A stretch of 64,000 nt of DNA from RPQJ01 sp963731105 (lineage in GTDB: Bacteria; Pseudomonadota; Gammaproteobacteria; Steroidobacterales; Steroidobacteraceae): the NCBI GenBank assembly GCA_963731105.1, contig CAVSUM010000023.1, positions 1-64,000 of the forward strand, read 5' to 3'. The translations under genes and the position numbers were made by a program. Positions within the stretch are counted from its first letter, which is position 1, and each line of letters opens with the position of its first letter. Under the pieces are notes generated by a model, which worked only from the letters and a program-made list of their open reading frames with translations, ran no database searches and was not told where the DNA came from. This document shows, piece by piece, positions 46,684 through 55,859 of this stretch.

Positions 46684-46707
46684 GTCGAGTAATACTATAC
46701 ACTCGAC
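46684..46707 (-). promoter_or_regulatory. Candidate operator/promoter: GTCGAGT-N10-ACTCGAC abutting the merR start
   Basis: A perfect 7-bp inverted repeat with an AT-rich 10-bp centre touches the ATG of the MerR gene. Read on the minus strand the centre contains GTATAGTATTAC, including a TATAGT -10-like hexamer. Position implies overlap of operator and promoter. Confidence 0.5.
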
Positions 46708-46726
46708 CCCGACCCGCCTGCCGCCG

Positions 46727-47503
46727 TCAGCCAGACTGCTCCTTGCCGCGCGACATCACTGCTTCGCGAGTGGCCGCGAAACGCGCGCGGTCCATGCGCT
46801 GGGTCGCCGCCTTGCTCAGCCGGCCCTCGAGCGCCAGGCCGGCCTCGAGCGTGGTTTCGAGGCCGCCGTTGATCAGTCGCCGCACGTCGGCGAGCGTCGC
46901 GTGGTCGCAACTCGCGATCTCGGCAGCCAGTTTCCAGCAGTAGGGCAGCAGTTCGGCGGGCGGCAGCACGTCCAGTACCAGTCCCCACGCCTTGGCCGTG
47001 GCGGCATCGATGAAGTTGCCGGTGAAGCTCATGTAGCGCGCCCGCACCGGGCCGATCAGGCGCGGCAGGATCTGCGACATGCCCCAGCCCGGCACGATGC
47101 CGACCCGCGCGTGCGTGTCGGCAAAGCGCGCGCTGGTCGAGGCGACGAGGATGTCGCAGTTGATCGCAAGTTCCATGCCGCCGGTGATGGCGAAGCCGTT
47201 CACCGCCGCGATGGTCGGCTTGCCGAGCGCGCGGAACGCCGTGTTGACCGGGCCGTCCGGCCCGAGCTCGTCGGCGGTGAGCGGCGCGGTCTCGAGTTCC
47301 TTCAGGTCGACGCCGGCGGTGAAGGCCTTCTCGCCGGCACCGGTGATGATCACCACCTTGACCGAGTCGTCGGCACCCAGTGCCGCGAGCGCCGCGCCGA
47401 AGCGGCAGCGCAGTTCGGCCGACAGCGCGTTCATCTGTCGCGGCCGGTTGAGGGTCAGGGTCGCGACGCCGTCGCGGATTTCAGTGAGCAGGATGTCGTC
47501 CAT
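46727..47503 (-). CDS. Enoyl-CoA hydratase/isomerase family protein
   Basis: A 258-residue crotonase-fold protein: TLTLNRPRQMNALSAELRCRF, ITGAGEKAFTAGVDLKELE (oxyanion hole region), KPTIAAVNGFAITGGMELAINCDILVAS, ARFADTHARVGIVPGWGMSQILPRLIG. The Glu of GMELA matches one catalytic Glu of hydratases, while the second site reads VGIVPGWG, where many hydratases have E, so isomerase or another acyl-CoA activity is possible. ATG 47503 is preferred to an upstream ATG. It lies 43 bp upstream of the MerR gene on the same strand. Confidence 0.87.
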   Translation of the reverse strand: MDDILLTEIRDGVATLTLNRPRQMNALSAELRCRFGAALAALGADDSVKVVIITGAGEKAFTAGVDLKELETAPLTADELGPDGPVNTAFRALGKPTIAAVNGFAITGGMELAINCDILVASTSARFADTHARVGIVPGWGMSQILPRLIGPVRARYMSFTGNFIDAATAKAWGLVLDVLPPAELLPYCWKLAAEIASCDHATLADVRRLINGGLETTLEAGLALEGRLSKAATQRMDRARFAATREAVMSRGKEQSG

Positions 47504-47595
47504 AGCAGCTCCGGGGCGGACGGGTCTTGCAGCATAGCGGGCAGGGTCGTAGACTTGTCGCACAAGGCGCCGGCGTTCGGCGCAAGGAGACCGCG

Positions 47596-48051
47596 ATGTC
47601 GATCCGTCACACAGTGCTTGCGGCCGCCTGCGCCCTGGTGTTCGCCAACCCCGCCGCGGTCGCGCAGACGGCTGCCCCGGCCACGGACAAGTGGCAGTCA
47701 GTCGCCAAGACCGACAACCAGGAGGTCTTCGTCAATGCCCCGTCGATCGTCGTGGTCGGGGGGCAGCTGGAAGCGACGGTGAAGCAGAATTTCGCGCAGC
47801 CGCAGCCGGCCGCGAAGCAGGGCAAGAGCTACCTGTCGTCGCGCACCAAGTATCGCTTCGACTGCGCGCAGCGACGCATGGCGATGAAGGATGTCCGCGC
47901 CTTCGCCGGCACCGACCTGACGGGCGAGGAGGTGCAGAAGGCCACCTCCAGCGACAAGAACCTGATCTGGATGGACGCGGCGCCGAAGACCGTGTTCGGC
48001 GAGCTGCTCGACTACGTCTGCAAGGCGACGCCGGCAGCCCCGGCCGGCTGA
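47596..48051 (+). CDS. Periplasmic surface-adhesin-E-like small protein
   Basis: A 151-residue secreted protein: signal peptide (TVLAAACALVFANPAAVAQ), then WQSVAKTDNQEVFVNAPSIVVVGGQLEATVKQNFAQPQ, SYLSSRTKYRFDCAQRRMAMKDVRAFAG and LDYVCKA. Two cysteines probably pair. The W-V-TDxxxVFV-SI and YRFDC patterns match the surface-adhesin protein E-like family common in beta/gammaproteobacteria. Function in this organism is unknown. It is divergent from the hydratase gene and abuts the stop of the convergent symporter gene (1 bp). Confidence 0.78.
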   Translation: MSIRHTVLAAACALVFANPAAVAQTAAPATDKWQSVAKTDNQEVFVNAPSIVVVGGQLEATVKQNFAQPQPAAKQGKSYLSSRTKYRFDCAQRRMAMKDVRAFAGTDLTGEEVQKATSSDKNLIWMDAAPKTVFGELLDYVCKATPAAPAG

Positions 48052-48052
48052 G

Positions 48053-49409
48053 TCAGCGCGCGGCCAGCACCTGCGCGAGCTGCTCGCGCGTCAGCCGCAC
48101 CACGACCGGTGCGAGCGCGAGCAGCGCGACCAGGTTCGGCACCGCCATCAGCGCGTTGAGCGTGTCGGCCATGGTCCACGCCAGGTCGAGGTGCGTCACC
48201 GCGCCGGCGAACACCGCCAGGGTCCACAGCACGCGGAACGGCAGGATCGACTTCGGCCCGAGCAGGTAGTTCCAGCAGCGCTCGCCGTAGAAGCTCCAGC
48301 CGAAGATGGTGGTGAGCGCGAAGACCGCGAGCGCGATGGCCACGACCTCGTCGCCGATGCCCGGCATCGCCGACTGGAACGCAAGCTGCGTGAGCACCGC
48401 GCCGGTCTCGCCGCTGGTCCACACGCCGGACACCACGATCGCGAGGCCCGTCATCGAGCACACGACGATGGTGTCGAAGAACGTGCCCATCATGCCGATC
48501 AGCCCGCTGTGCACCGGGCTGGCGCTGTAGCCGGCCGCCTGCGCGATGCCGGCGGTGCCGAGTCCGGCCTCGTTGGAAAAGATGCCGCGCGCCACGCCGT
48601 AGCGGATGCCGGCCATCACCGTCGCCCCGGCGAAGCCGCCCACCGCGGCGGTCGGCGTGAAGGCGTTGTTCAGGATCTTGATGAATGCGCCGGGTACGTC
48701 GGCGGCATGCACCACCAGCACGACGAGCGCTGCGACGATGTAGCCGATCGCCATGAACGGCACCAGCCAGTCCGCCACCGCGGCGATGCGCTTGATGCCG
48801 CCGAGGATCACGGCGGCGGTCAGCACCAGCAGCACGACGCCGGTCGTGGCGTTACTGATGCCGAACGACGAGTTCATCGCCGCCGCGATGCTGTTGGCCT
48901 GCACCATGTTGCCGATGCCGAAGCCCGCCAGCCCGCCGAACACCGCGAACACCGTGCCGAGCCACGCCCAGCGCCGGCCGAGGCCGTTCCTGATCGCGTA
49001 CATCGGCCCGCCCACCCAGCGACCGTGCGGGTCCTGTTCGCGGTAGTGCACGGCGAGCACCACTTCGGCGTACTTGGTGGCCATGCCCACCAGCGCCGTC
49101 ATCCACATCCAGAACACGGCTCCCGGGCCGCCGAGCGCGATGGCCGTGGCGACGCCCGCGATGTTGCCGACGCCGATGGTGGCGGCGAGGCAGGTCATCA
49201 GCGCCGAGAACGGGCTCACCTCGCCGGGCAGGCTCGGGTCCACGTCGCGCCCGCGCCAGACCATGCGCAGTCCGCTGCCGATGCGGCGGATCGGCATGCC
49301 GAACAGCCTCAGCCTGCAGGTACAGCCCGGTGCCGAGGATCAGCACCAGCATGGCCGGCCCCCACACGAGGCCGTTCAGCGTGTTCATCCAGTCGTGGAA
49401 GCTCTGCAT
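48053..49409 (-). CDS. Sodium:alanine symporter family (AGCS) transporter, one frameshift
   Basis: A roughly 450-residue multipass transporter: MQSFHDWMNTLNGLVWGPAMLVLILGTGLYLQ at the N-terminus, SALMTCLAATIGVGNIAGVATAIALGGPGAVFWMWMTALVGMATKYAEVVLAVHYRE (the AGCS signature), GGPMYAIRNGLG, ARGIFSNEAGLGTAGIAQAAG and FGWSFYGERCWNYLLG. It imports alanine or glycine with Na+ or H+. The frame breaks near 49315, where CTGCAGGCTGAGG (minus strand) has one extra base versus CTGCAGCTGAGG (LQLRLFGMP). It shares strand with, and lies 14 bp downstream of, the S9 peptidase gene, a sensible peptide-to-amino-acid link. Confidence 0.9.
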
Positions 49410-49423
49410 GGCGGCCCCGGGAT

Positions 49424-51421
49424 TCAGTTGAGCAGGTAGGACTGCATGAAGGCGACGGTCGCGAAGAACTGGAAGTCCTGGTTGCGCTTCTTCGCGAAAC
49501 CGTGGCCCTCGTCCTCGGCGAGCAGGTACCACACGGGCCCGCCCTTGCCGCGCACGGTCGCCACCATCTGCTCCGCTTCCGTGTACGGCACCCGCGGGTC
49601 GTTCCTGCCCTGCACGATGAACAGCGGCTTGCTGATCTCGCGGGCGTGGTTCATCGGCGAGATGCCGAGCAGGAACTCGCGCATCGCCGGGTCGCGCTCG
49701 TCGCCGTACTCGACGCGGCGCAGGTCACGGCGATAGTCCTCGGTGTTCTCGAGGAACGTGACGAAGTTCGAGATGCCGACCACCGACAGCGAGGCGCGGA
49801 TGCGGTTGTCGAACTTCGTGGCCGCGGCCAGCGTCATGTAGCCGCCGTAGCTGCCGCCGGTGACCATGACGCGCGAGGCGTCGAGGTCCGGACGGCCCTT
49901 CAGCCAGTCGAGCAGCGCGCCGATGTCCTGCACCGAGTCCTCGCGCAGGCGGCCGTTGTCGAGCTTGGCGAAGGTCTTGCCGAAGCCCGTCGAGCCGCGC
50001 ACGTTCGGGAACAGGATCGCCACGCCGAGCTGGTCGATCAGGAAGTTGTTGCGGCCGAGGAAGGTCGGCCGCGACTGGCCCTCAGGCCCGCCGTGGATGT
50101 TGATCACCACCGGCCGCGGGCCGGTGAAGCGCGCGGGCGGCTTGAACAGCAGGCCGGAGATGGTGCGGCCGTCGAAGCTCTTCCAGCGCACGACCTCGGC
50201 CTCGGCGAAGGCGGCGGTGTTGAGGCCGCCGGTCTCGCTCTCGGTCCAGCGCTCGACGCGCTGCTTGGCGAAGTCGACCGAGTAGAGGTCCGACGGGGCG
50301 CGTGCCGAGGACAGTGACAGGCCGAGCTCGCCACCGGACTCGTGCCACGCGAGGCTGTTCACGACGCCGACTGGCAGCGCCGGCACCGGCAGTGCCTTGC
50401 CGGTCTCGGCATCGATCCGGTGCAGCACGCTCGCGCCGTCCTCGTTGGTCACGAACGCGATGCTACGGCCGTCGGGGGCCACGTCGAAGGCTTCCACGTC
50501 CCACGCGAGGTCGGTCGTCAGGTAGCGGTGGGCGCCGGTGGCGAGATCGAGGTAGGCGAGGCGCATGAACTCGTTGTCGCGGTCGGTGGCGACGTACAGG
50601 CCCTTGCCGTCGCGGCTGAACTGCGCGCCGTCGTAGGCGACCGGTACGTCGCCGGATTTCGGCGTGAGCGCGCGTCGCTCGCCGCTCGCCACGTCCACCA
50701 GCCACAGGTAGCTCTCGTTGACCGACACGTACTCGCCGATCACCAGCTTCGAGTCGTCCGGCGACCAGTCGAGCGGTCCCCAGCCGCCGCCCTTCAGTTC
50801 CGCCACGCGGCGCGTCGAGGCCGGGTCGCGCGGGTCCATGACATAGATGTCGCGGTCGGCGCCGTTGCGGCGCGTGGAGGCGAACGCGAGCCGGTCGCCC
50901 TGGTTGGACCACGGGCCCAGCGAATTCTGCGAGCGGCCGCCGTCGCTGATCATGGTCGTGCGCCCGGAGGCTATGTCGGTGCGGAAGATCTGCCCGAACT
51001 CGTCGCCGCCGCGGTCCTTGGTGAACAATAAGTAGTCGGGGCTGTGCCGTGGCCAGCTGGCATTGCCAACGCGGTCCGGGAAGAAGGTGAGCTGGCGGCG
51101 TGCCCCGAGCGGCATGCGCACCTCGTGCAGCTGGTTGGTGTCGGCAAAGCGCGTCAGGATCAGGGCCTCGCGGCGGGTCGGGTGCCAGCCCGCGAACTGG
51201 GCGCTGCGGAACTCGGTGTACGCGCCGACCGCATCGGCGATGGACGCGGGGATCGGCGGGATGCCGTCGGCTCGCAGGGCGGCGGGCGGCTGGATGGTCG
51301 GCGCGGCGGCGGGCGCCGGCGCTGCAGCGCTTGCCGGCTGGGCGGCCTGCGCCAGCGCGAACTGCGATGGAACCCAGGCTGCGCACGCAGCCAGCAGCCA
51401 GCCAAGAATCCGTCGGTTCAT
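49424..51421 (-). CDS. Secreted S9 family prolyl oligopeptidase
   Basis: A 665-residue intact exported peptidase: signal peptide ending FALAQA, an Ala/Pro-rich linker, a propeller domain (WSPDDSKLVIGEY, FSRDGKGLYVATD, VAPDGRSIAFVTNEDG), and a C-terminal hydrolase domain with VVINIHGGPEGQSRPTF, nucleophile GGSYGGYMTLAA, aspartate in VQGRNDPRVPYTEAEQM and histidine in EDEGHGFAKKRNQ. A dipeptidyl- or oligopeptidase role in the periplasm is likely. Followed on the same strand by the AGCS amino-acid symporter. Confidence 0.92.
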   Translation of the reverse strand: MNRRILGWLLAACAAWVPSQFALAQAAQPASAAAPAPAAAPTIQPPAALRADGIPPIPASIADAVGAYTEFRSAQFAGWHPTRREALILTRFADTNQLHEVRMPLGARRQLTFFPDRVGNASWPRHSPDYLLFTKDRGGDEFGQIFRTDIASGRTTMISDGGRSQNSLGPWSNQGDRLAFASTRRNGADRDIYVMDPRDPASTRRVAELKGGGWGPLDWSPDDSKLVIGEYVSVNESYLWLVDVASGERRALTPKSGDVPVAYDGAQFSRDGKGLYVATDRDNEFMRLAYLDLATGAHRYLTTDLAWDVEAFDVAPDGRSIAFVTNEDGASVLHRIDAETGKALPVPALPVGVVNSLAWHESGGELGLSLSSARAPSDLYSVDFAKQRVERWTESETGGLNTAAFAEAEVVRWKSFDGRTISGLLFKPPARFTGPRPVVINIHGGPEGQSRPTFLGRNNFLIDQLGVAILFPNVRGSTGFGKTFAKLDNGRLREDSVQDIGALLDWLKGRPDLDASRVMVTGGSYGGYMTLAAATKFDNRIRASLSVVGISNFVTFLENTEDYRRDLRRVEYGDERDPAMREFLLGISPMNHAREISKPLFIVQGRNDPRVPYTEAEQMVATVRGKGGPVWYLLAEDEGHGFAKKRNQDFQFFATVAFMQSYLLN

Positions 51422-51579
51422 GCGGTCGTCCCCTTAGCGTCAACGGTCGCACCGTGCGACAGCCTTGCCTTGTACTGGATCGACCGGCCGGCCGCCAGCC
51501 GCGCGATTGTAACGGTCGGAAACCCCGGACGACGGCTGCCCGCCGCCTGCGCTAAGGTGGCGACCCGGGATCCACTGCC

Positions 51580-52486
51580 GTGCGACCACAGTCACTTACC
51601 CGCTACGCCTGGCTGTCGATCGCCGCCGCCATCGCCACGATGGCGCTGAAGGGCGTCGCGTACCAGATCACCGGGTCCGTGGGCCTGCTGTCGGACGCGC
51701 TCGAGTCGCTCGTCAACCTCGCCGGCGCGCTGATGGCGCTCGCCATGCTGACGGTCGCGGCACGCCCGCCCGACGACGACCACGCCTACGGCCATGGCAA
51801 GGCCGAATACTTTTCTGCGGGCGTCGAGGGAGCGCTGATCCTGATCGCGGCGCTGAGCATCGCTTACGCCGCGGTCAATCGGCTGCTGCACCCGAGGCCC
51901 ATCGAGCAGATCGGCCTCGGCCTCGCCGTCTCGGTGGTGGCGGCGCTGCTCAACCTCGCCGTTGCGCTCGTGTTGCTGCGTGCTTCCAAGGTGCATCGCT
52001 CGGCGACCCTGCAGGCCAATTCGCATCACCTGCTCACCGACGTGTGGACGACGGCTGGCGTGCTGGTGGGGGTGGGCGCAGTGGCCGTGACGGGCTGGCT
52101 GGTGCTCGATCCGCTGGTGGCGCTGGCAGTGGCGGCGAATATCGTGTGGACCGGCTGACGCGCATCCTGCGCGACTCGGTCGCCGGCCTGATGGACGCGG
52201 CGCTGCCGGCGAACGAGCAGGCGGTCCTGCGCCAGCTGCTCGATGGCTATGCCGCGCAGGGCGTCGAGTACCACGCGCTGCTCACGCGCCGCTCGGGCGC
52301 GCACCGCTTCGTGTCGGTGCACGTGCTGGTTCCCCCGGAATGGTCGGTGCAGCAGGGCCACGACCTGCTCGAGCGCATCGAGGCCGAGATGCGCCGCGCC
52401 TGCCGCCGATCAGCGTGCTCACGCACCTCGAGCCGCTGGGCGATCCGGCCGCGATGGCGGACCAGGACCTGCACCGCAGCGGGTAG
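51580..52486 (+). CDS. Cation diffusion facilitator (Zn2+/Fe2+ efflux), two frameshifts
   Basis: A roughly 300-residue CDF transporter. TM segments with the metal sites are visible: ITGSVGLLSDALESLVNLAGALMA (xxxD), DDDHAYGHGKAEYFSAGVEG (HxxGHGKxE), LQANSHHLLTDVWTTAGVLVGV (HxxxD), and a cytoplasmic domain (LPANEQAVLRQLLDGYAAQGVEYHALLTRRSGAHRFVSVHVLVPPEWSVQQGHDLLERIEAEM, then ISVLTHLEPLGDP). Frames change near 52143 and 52405. The start is GTG 51580, preceded by GCTAAGGTGG (TAAGGT -10-like). It pumps divalent metals out in exchange for protons. Confidence 0.87.
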
Positions 52487-52556
52487 CCACCGGCGGTTGT
52501 ACCGGAGCCGGGCCGCAGGTAGTCTGCCTCCGTCTAACGACGGGGCACGGACACTG

Positions 52557-52930
52557 ATGATCAGGCGACTGCTCGGCCTGTTCGGCCTCGCGCGCGACGA
52601 GCCAGCCGCTGCGCGGAAGCGCAAGCGTCCGGCGTCCGGGTCCGCGGCGAAAGCATCGACCGACGACTTACAAGGGCGATCGGCATCATCCCCGGCGCGC
52701 ACTGCTGCGCCGCGGCGAAGAAGGCGTTCGGCCGCAAGTTCCTCGAGCGCGAGGCGCCGCGCGTGCCGCTGCCCGGCTGCACCTCGCCGCAGACCTGCCG
52801 CTGCCGATTCAAGAAGTATGTCGACCGGCGGCAGGATGACCGGCGTCACCCGTTCGGCGGTGCGTTCGGCTGGAACTCCGCCGCCGACGATCGCCGCAAG
52901 CGCCGCGGTCGTCGCTCCAGCGACAAATAG
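52557..52930 (+). CDS. Small cysteine-containing conserved protein, two single-base insertions
   Basis: Removing one extra T and one extra G near 52667-52677 gives a 123-residue protein. The N-terminus is MIRRLLGLFGLARDEPAAARKRKRP; then DDYKAIGIIPGAHCCAAAKKAFG, KFLEREAPRVPLPGCTSPQTCRCRFKKYVDRRQDDRR, and a basic tail RRKRRGRRSSDK. Four to five cysteines (CC, GC, TCRC) could bind metal or form disulfides. The I-P-C-CxxA...FL-EAP-LPL-GC...C-C-DRR pattern is one I associate with a conserved uncharacterised proteobacterial family. Function unknown. It sits 25 bp before the haloalkane dehalogenase gene. Confidence 0.65.
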
Positions 52931-52955
52931 TCCACACGGACGAGGACACAACAGC

Positions 52956-53869
52956 ATGACGACGACGATCGAAGCCGTGCGCACGCCGGACGAGCGCTTC
53001 GCAGCGCTGCCGGGCTTTCCGTTCGCGCCGCACTACCTGGACGAGTTGCCCGGCTACCCGCGCCTGCGGGTGCACTATCTCGACGAGCCGCCGGCCGCGG
53101 CGGCAAGCGGCCGCACCGTGCTGTGCCTGCACGGCCAGCCGACGTGGAGTTACCTGTACCGCAAGATGATCCCGGTGTTCACCGCGGCCGGGCATCGCGT
53201 GGTGGCGCCCGACTTCTACGGCTTCGGCCGCTCGGACAAGCCGGTGGCCGACGACGTGTACACCTTCAGCTTCCATCGCACGATGCTGGTGCGCTTCGTG
53301 GAGGCGCTCGACCTCGAGCGCGTGACGCTCGTGGTGCAGGACTGGGGCGGTTTGCTCGGCCTGACTCTGCCGATGGAGTTCCCGCAACGCATCGATCGCC
53401 TGATCGTGATGAACACCGGCCTCGGCGTGGGTCGCTCGCCGGGCCCTGGTTTCGACGCCTGGAAGGCGTTCGTCGCGTCGCGCCCGGATTTTCCGATCGG
53501 CGTGATGATGAAGCGGTCGGTGGCTGGGCTGAGTGACGCCGAAGCCGCCGCGTACGACGCACCGTTCCCGGATGCGACCTATCGTGCCGGAGTGCGGCGT
53601 TTCCCGGCGCTGGTGCCGGTGTCGCCGGAGATGGATGGCGTGGACGTGTCGCGCCGCGCGGGCAGTTCTTCCGCGAGCAGTGGAGCGGACAGACCTTCAT
53701 GGCGATCGGCATGCAGGACCCGGTGCTCGGCCCGCCGGTGATGCAGGCCCTGGCGCAGGTGATCCGTGGCTGCCCGCCGCCGCTCGAGTTGCCCGAGGCC
53801 GGGCACTTCGTGCAGGAGCATGGCCAGCGGGTCGCCGAGGCCGCGCTGGCGGCGTTCGGCGACCGATAA
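52956..53869 (+). CDS. Haloalkane dehalogenase-like alpha/beta hydrolase, one frameshift
   Basis: A roughly 303-residue hydrolase of the DhmA/DhlA-type group: TVLCLHGQPTWSYLYRKMIPVFTAAGHRVVAPDFYGFGRSDKP, nucleophile aspartate 129 in VVQDWGGLLG, a cap region (FPDATYRAGVRRFPALVP), and LPEAGHFVQEHG with the catalytic His. Asp rather than Ser as nucleophile and the Trp beside it support dehalogenase chemistry (hydrolysis of carbon-halogen bonds). The frame breaks near 53655 (VDVSRR to GQFFREQWSGQTFMAIGMQDPVLG). Followed by a lipase gene 31 bp on. Confidence 0.85.
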
Positions 53870-53900
53870 CCACGATCGCAGCAGGCGACAGGGAGTTCAC

Positions 53901-54740
53901 GTGAAGCACAAGGAAATGCAGGTACCGGGCTGCCAGGACGTGCAGCTGCATGGGCAGGCGTGGTTGCCCGACAGGGAGCCGACGGCCGTGCTCGTCATCT
54001 CGCACGGGCTCGCGGAGCACAGCGGGCGCTACGCGCAACTCGCGGAGCGGCTCGTGGAGGAGCGCGGCTACGCGGTCTACGCGCTCGACCATCGGGGCCA
54101 TGGGCGCTCCGGCGGCGAGCGCGCCAACATCGGGCGCTTCCAGTACGTCGTCTCGGACCTCGGCACGTTCGTCGGGCGCGCGCAGCGGCAGCACCCGGAC
54201 GCGCCCGCGTTCCTGCTCGGTCACAGCATGGGAGGCGCGATCGCCCTGGCCTGCGTGGTGCGCAACCCGGGCGGCCTGAAAGGGCTGGTGCTGTCGGCGC
54301 CGGCGCTGGCGTCCGGCCAGGCCGTGTCGCCGGCCAAGGCCTGGCTGGTGCGCCTGTTGTCGCGCGTGGCGCCGAACACCGGCGCGCTCACGTTGCCGGC
54401 GGATGCGATCAGCCGTGATCGCGAGGTGGTGCGCGCCTACGAGTCCGACCCGCTGGTGTTTCGCGGCGCGATTCCCGCGCGCACGCTGGTGGAACTGCTC
54501 GACGCGATGGCCGGCTTTGCGGACGCCGTGCCGAAGCTGCGCGTGCCGGTGCTGGTGCAGCACGGCACGGCCGACAGCCTCGTGCCGCTCGCTGCGGTGA
54601 AGCCGCTGTACGACCGGCTCGGCAGCCCGAAGCTGCGGACGGTCCGGCTGTACGAGGGCCTGTATCACGAGGTCTACAACGAGCCCGAGCGTGACCGCGT
54701 GATCGCCGATCTCGAGGCCTGGCTCGACTCGCTTCGCTGA
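53901..54740 (+). CDS. Monoacylglycerol lipase-like alpha/beta hydrolase
   Basis: A 279-residue hydrolase: VLVISHGLAEHSGRYAQLAERLVEERGYAVYALDHRGHGRSGGERA, nucleophile serine 109 in LLGHSMGGAIAL, aspartate in VLVQHGTADSLVPL and histidine in EGLYHEVYNEPERD. The HGxxEHSGRY and HRGHGxS patterns define the monoglyceride lipase / lysophospholipase group. It uses GTG 53901. It could release fatty acids from glycerides made by the wax ester synthase/DGAT encoded 10 kb away, but that link is only functional inference. Confidence 0.88.
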   Translation: MKHKEMQVPGCQDVQLHGQAWLPDREPTAVLVISHGLAEHSGRYAQLAERLVEERGYAVYALDHRGHGRSGGERANIGRFQYVVSDLGTFVGRAQRQHPDAPAFLLGHSMGGAIALACVVRNPGGLKGLVLSAPALASGQAVSPAKAWLVRLLSRVAPNTGALTLPADAISRDREVVRAYESDPLVFRGAIPARTLVELLDAMAGFADAVPKLRVPVLVQHGTADSLVPLAAVKPLYDRLGSPKLRTVRLYEGLYHEVYNEPERDRVIADLEAWLDSLR

Positions 54741-54779
54741 CGCGGTCGCGCGCGACGGTGGCGCGGTACCGCTGGCCGC

Positions 54780-55754
54780 TCAGCTCGCCGGCCGCAGCGA
54801 CGCGAGCAGCGCGCGCGTCTCCGCTTCCACCTTGTGCGCGCCCTCGTCGAGCAGGTAGTCGCGGAACGTTGCCGCGGCCGGGGGCAGCCAGCGATTCGGG
54901 TGGTACACCACGTACCACGTGCGCTCGATCGGCGTGTGGTCCACGTCGAGCCGCACCAGCGCCCCGGTCTTCAGCTCCAGGAACAGCGTGTGCATCGAGG
55001 TGAGGCTGATGCCGAGCTGCGACATGACCGCGTGCTTGGCCATCTCGTTGCCGCTCACGGTGATGCGTTCGCGCGGCACGATGCGGTGCATGGCGAGGAA
55101 CGCGTCGAGCATGGCGCGCGTGCCCGAGCCTTGCTCGCGCTGCACCACGCTCTCGTGGCGCAGTTCGATCGGCGCGATGCCGCGCGCGGCGGCCAGCGGG
55201 TGGCCGGGCCACGCGATGATCACGTGCGGATTGCTCGCGAACGGTTCGCGGACCAGCCGGCCGCCGGCCGCGGCCTCCGCCGTGGCGCTGTCCGCATCGC
55301 GGCCCATCAAGGCCAGGTCGACGTCGCCGTCGAGCACGTGCCGCGACAGTTCCTCGCGCGTCGACACCGCCATGTGGACCGCGATGCCGGGTGCGCGCCG
55401 CCGGAATTCGGCGAGCAGCGGCGGCAGGATGTGCGTCGCCGTGGCGAGGATGCCGAGGTGCAGGGTGCCGTCGTCGCGCTTGCGCAGCGCGTCCATTTCC
55501 TTGGCCAGCGCGCCGAGGCGGGCGTGCACCTCGTTGGCCGCGGCCAGCGCACGCTCGCCGGCCGCGGTGAGCCGCAGGCGGCGGCCGAGCCGGTCGAACA
55601 CGGGCATGCCGAGGGTCTTTTCCAGCTGCTGCACCTGCTGGGTAATGCCGGGCCCGGTCATGTACAGGCGTCGGCCGGCCTGGGCCATCGAGCCGGTCTC
55701 GGCGACGGCCTTCAGAACCTCAAGCTGGCGCAGGCTCAGGTGGCGGGGCTCCAT
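54780..55754 (-). CDS. cbbR: CbbR-like LysR-type regulator of the cbb operon
   Basis: A 324-residue LysR-type regulator. The N-terminal helix-turn-helix is RHLSLRQLEVLKAVAETGSMAQAGRRLYMTGPGITQQVQQLEKTLGMPVFDRLGRRLRLTAAGE, and the C-terminal part is a substrate-binding domain. It is divergent from cbbL with 105 bp between the starts, the standard place for CbbR. CbbR activates cbb genes in response to signals such as RuBP, ATP or NADPH. An AT-rich region with repeated TATCAA motifs lies between the two genes. Confidence 0.9.
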   Translation of the reverse strand: MEPRHLSLRQLEVLKAVAETGSMAQAGRRLYMTGPGITQQVQQLEKTLGMPVFDRLGRRLRLTAAGERALAAANEVHARLGALAKEMDALRKRDDGTLHLGILATATHILPPLLAEFRRRAPGIAVHMAVSTREELSRHVLDGDVDLALMGRDADSATAEAAAGGRLVREPFASNPHVIIAWPGHPLAAARGIAPIELRHESVVQREQGSGTRAMLDAFLAMHRIVPRERITVSGNEMAKHAVMSQLGISLTSMHTLFLELKTGALVRLDVDHTPIERTWYVVYHPNRWLPPAAATFRDYLLDEGAHKVEAETRALLASLRPAS

Positions 55755-55763
55755 AAGCTGAGC

Positions 55764-55818
55764 TTATCAAAAAGCCAAAAAACCCTAAGTATCAATTAAC
55801 CGATAGCCGTCCTAGAGT
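55764..55818 (+). promoter_or_regulatory. cbb control region: repeated TATCAA sites and -10
   Basis: TATCAAAAAGCC (from 55765) and TATCAATTAACC (from 55790) repeat 25 bp apart. The second also forms TATC-N8-GATA, and the first contains a T-N11-A LysR signature. TAGAGT (55813-55818) fits a -10, with the second TATCAA (55790-55795) exactly at -35 with a 17-bp spacer and the first near -60. This is the expected layout for LysR-type activation of cbbL. Confidence 0.6.
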
Positions 55819-55859
55819 GGTTCCCACGGCGCCGCTGCTGCGCCGAGGAGGGCGGTTTC

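Noticed and set aside
48191..50317. A 708-codon plus-strand frame opposite the symporter and S9 peptidase
   Set aside because: It spans two genes with clear homology on the other strand; high-GC artefact.
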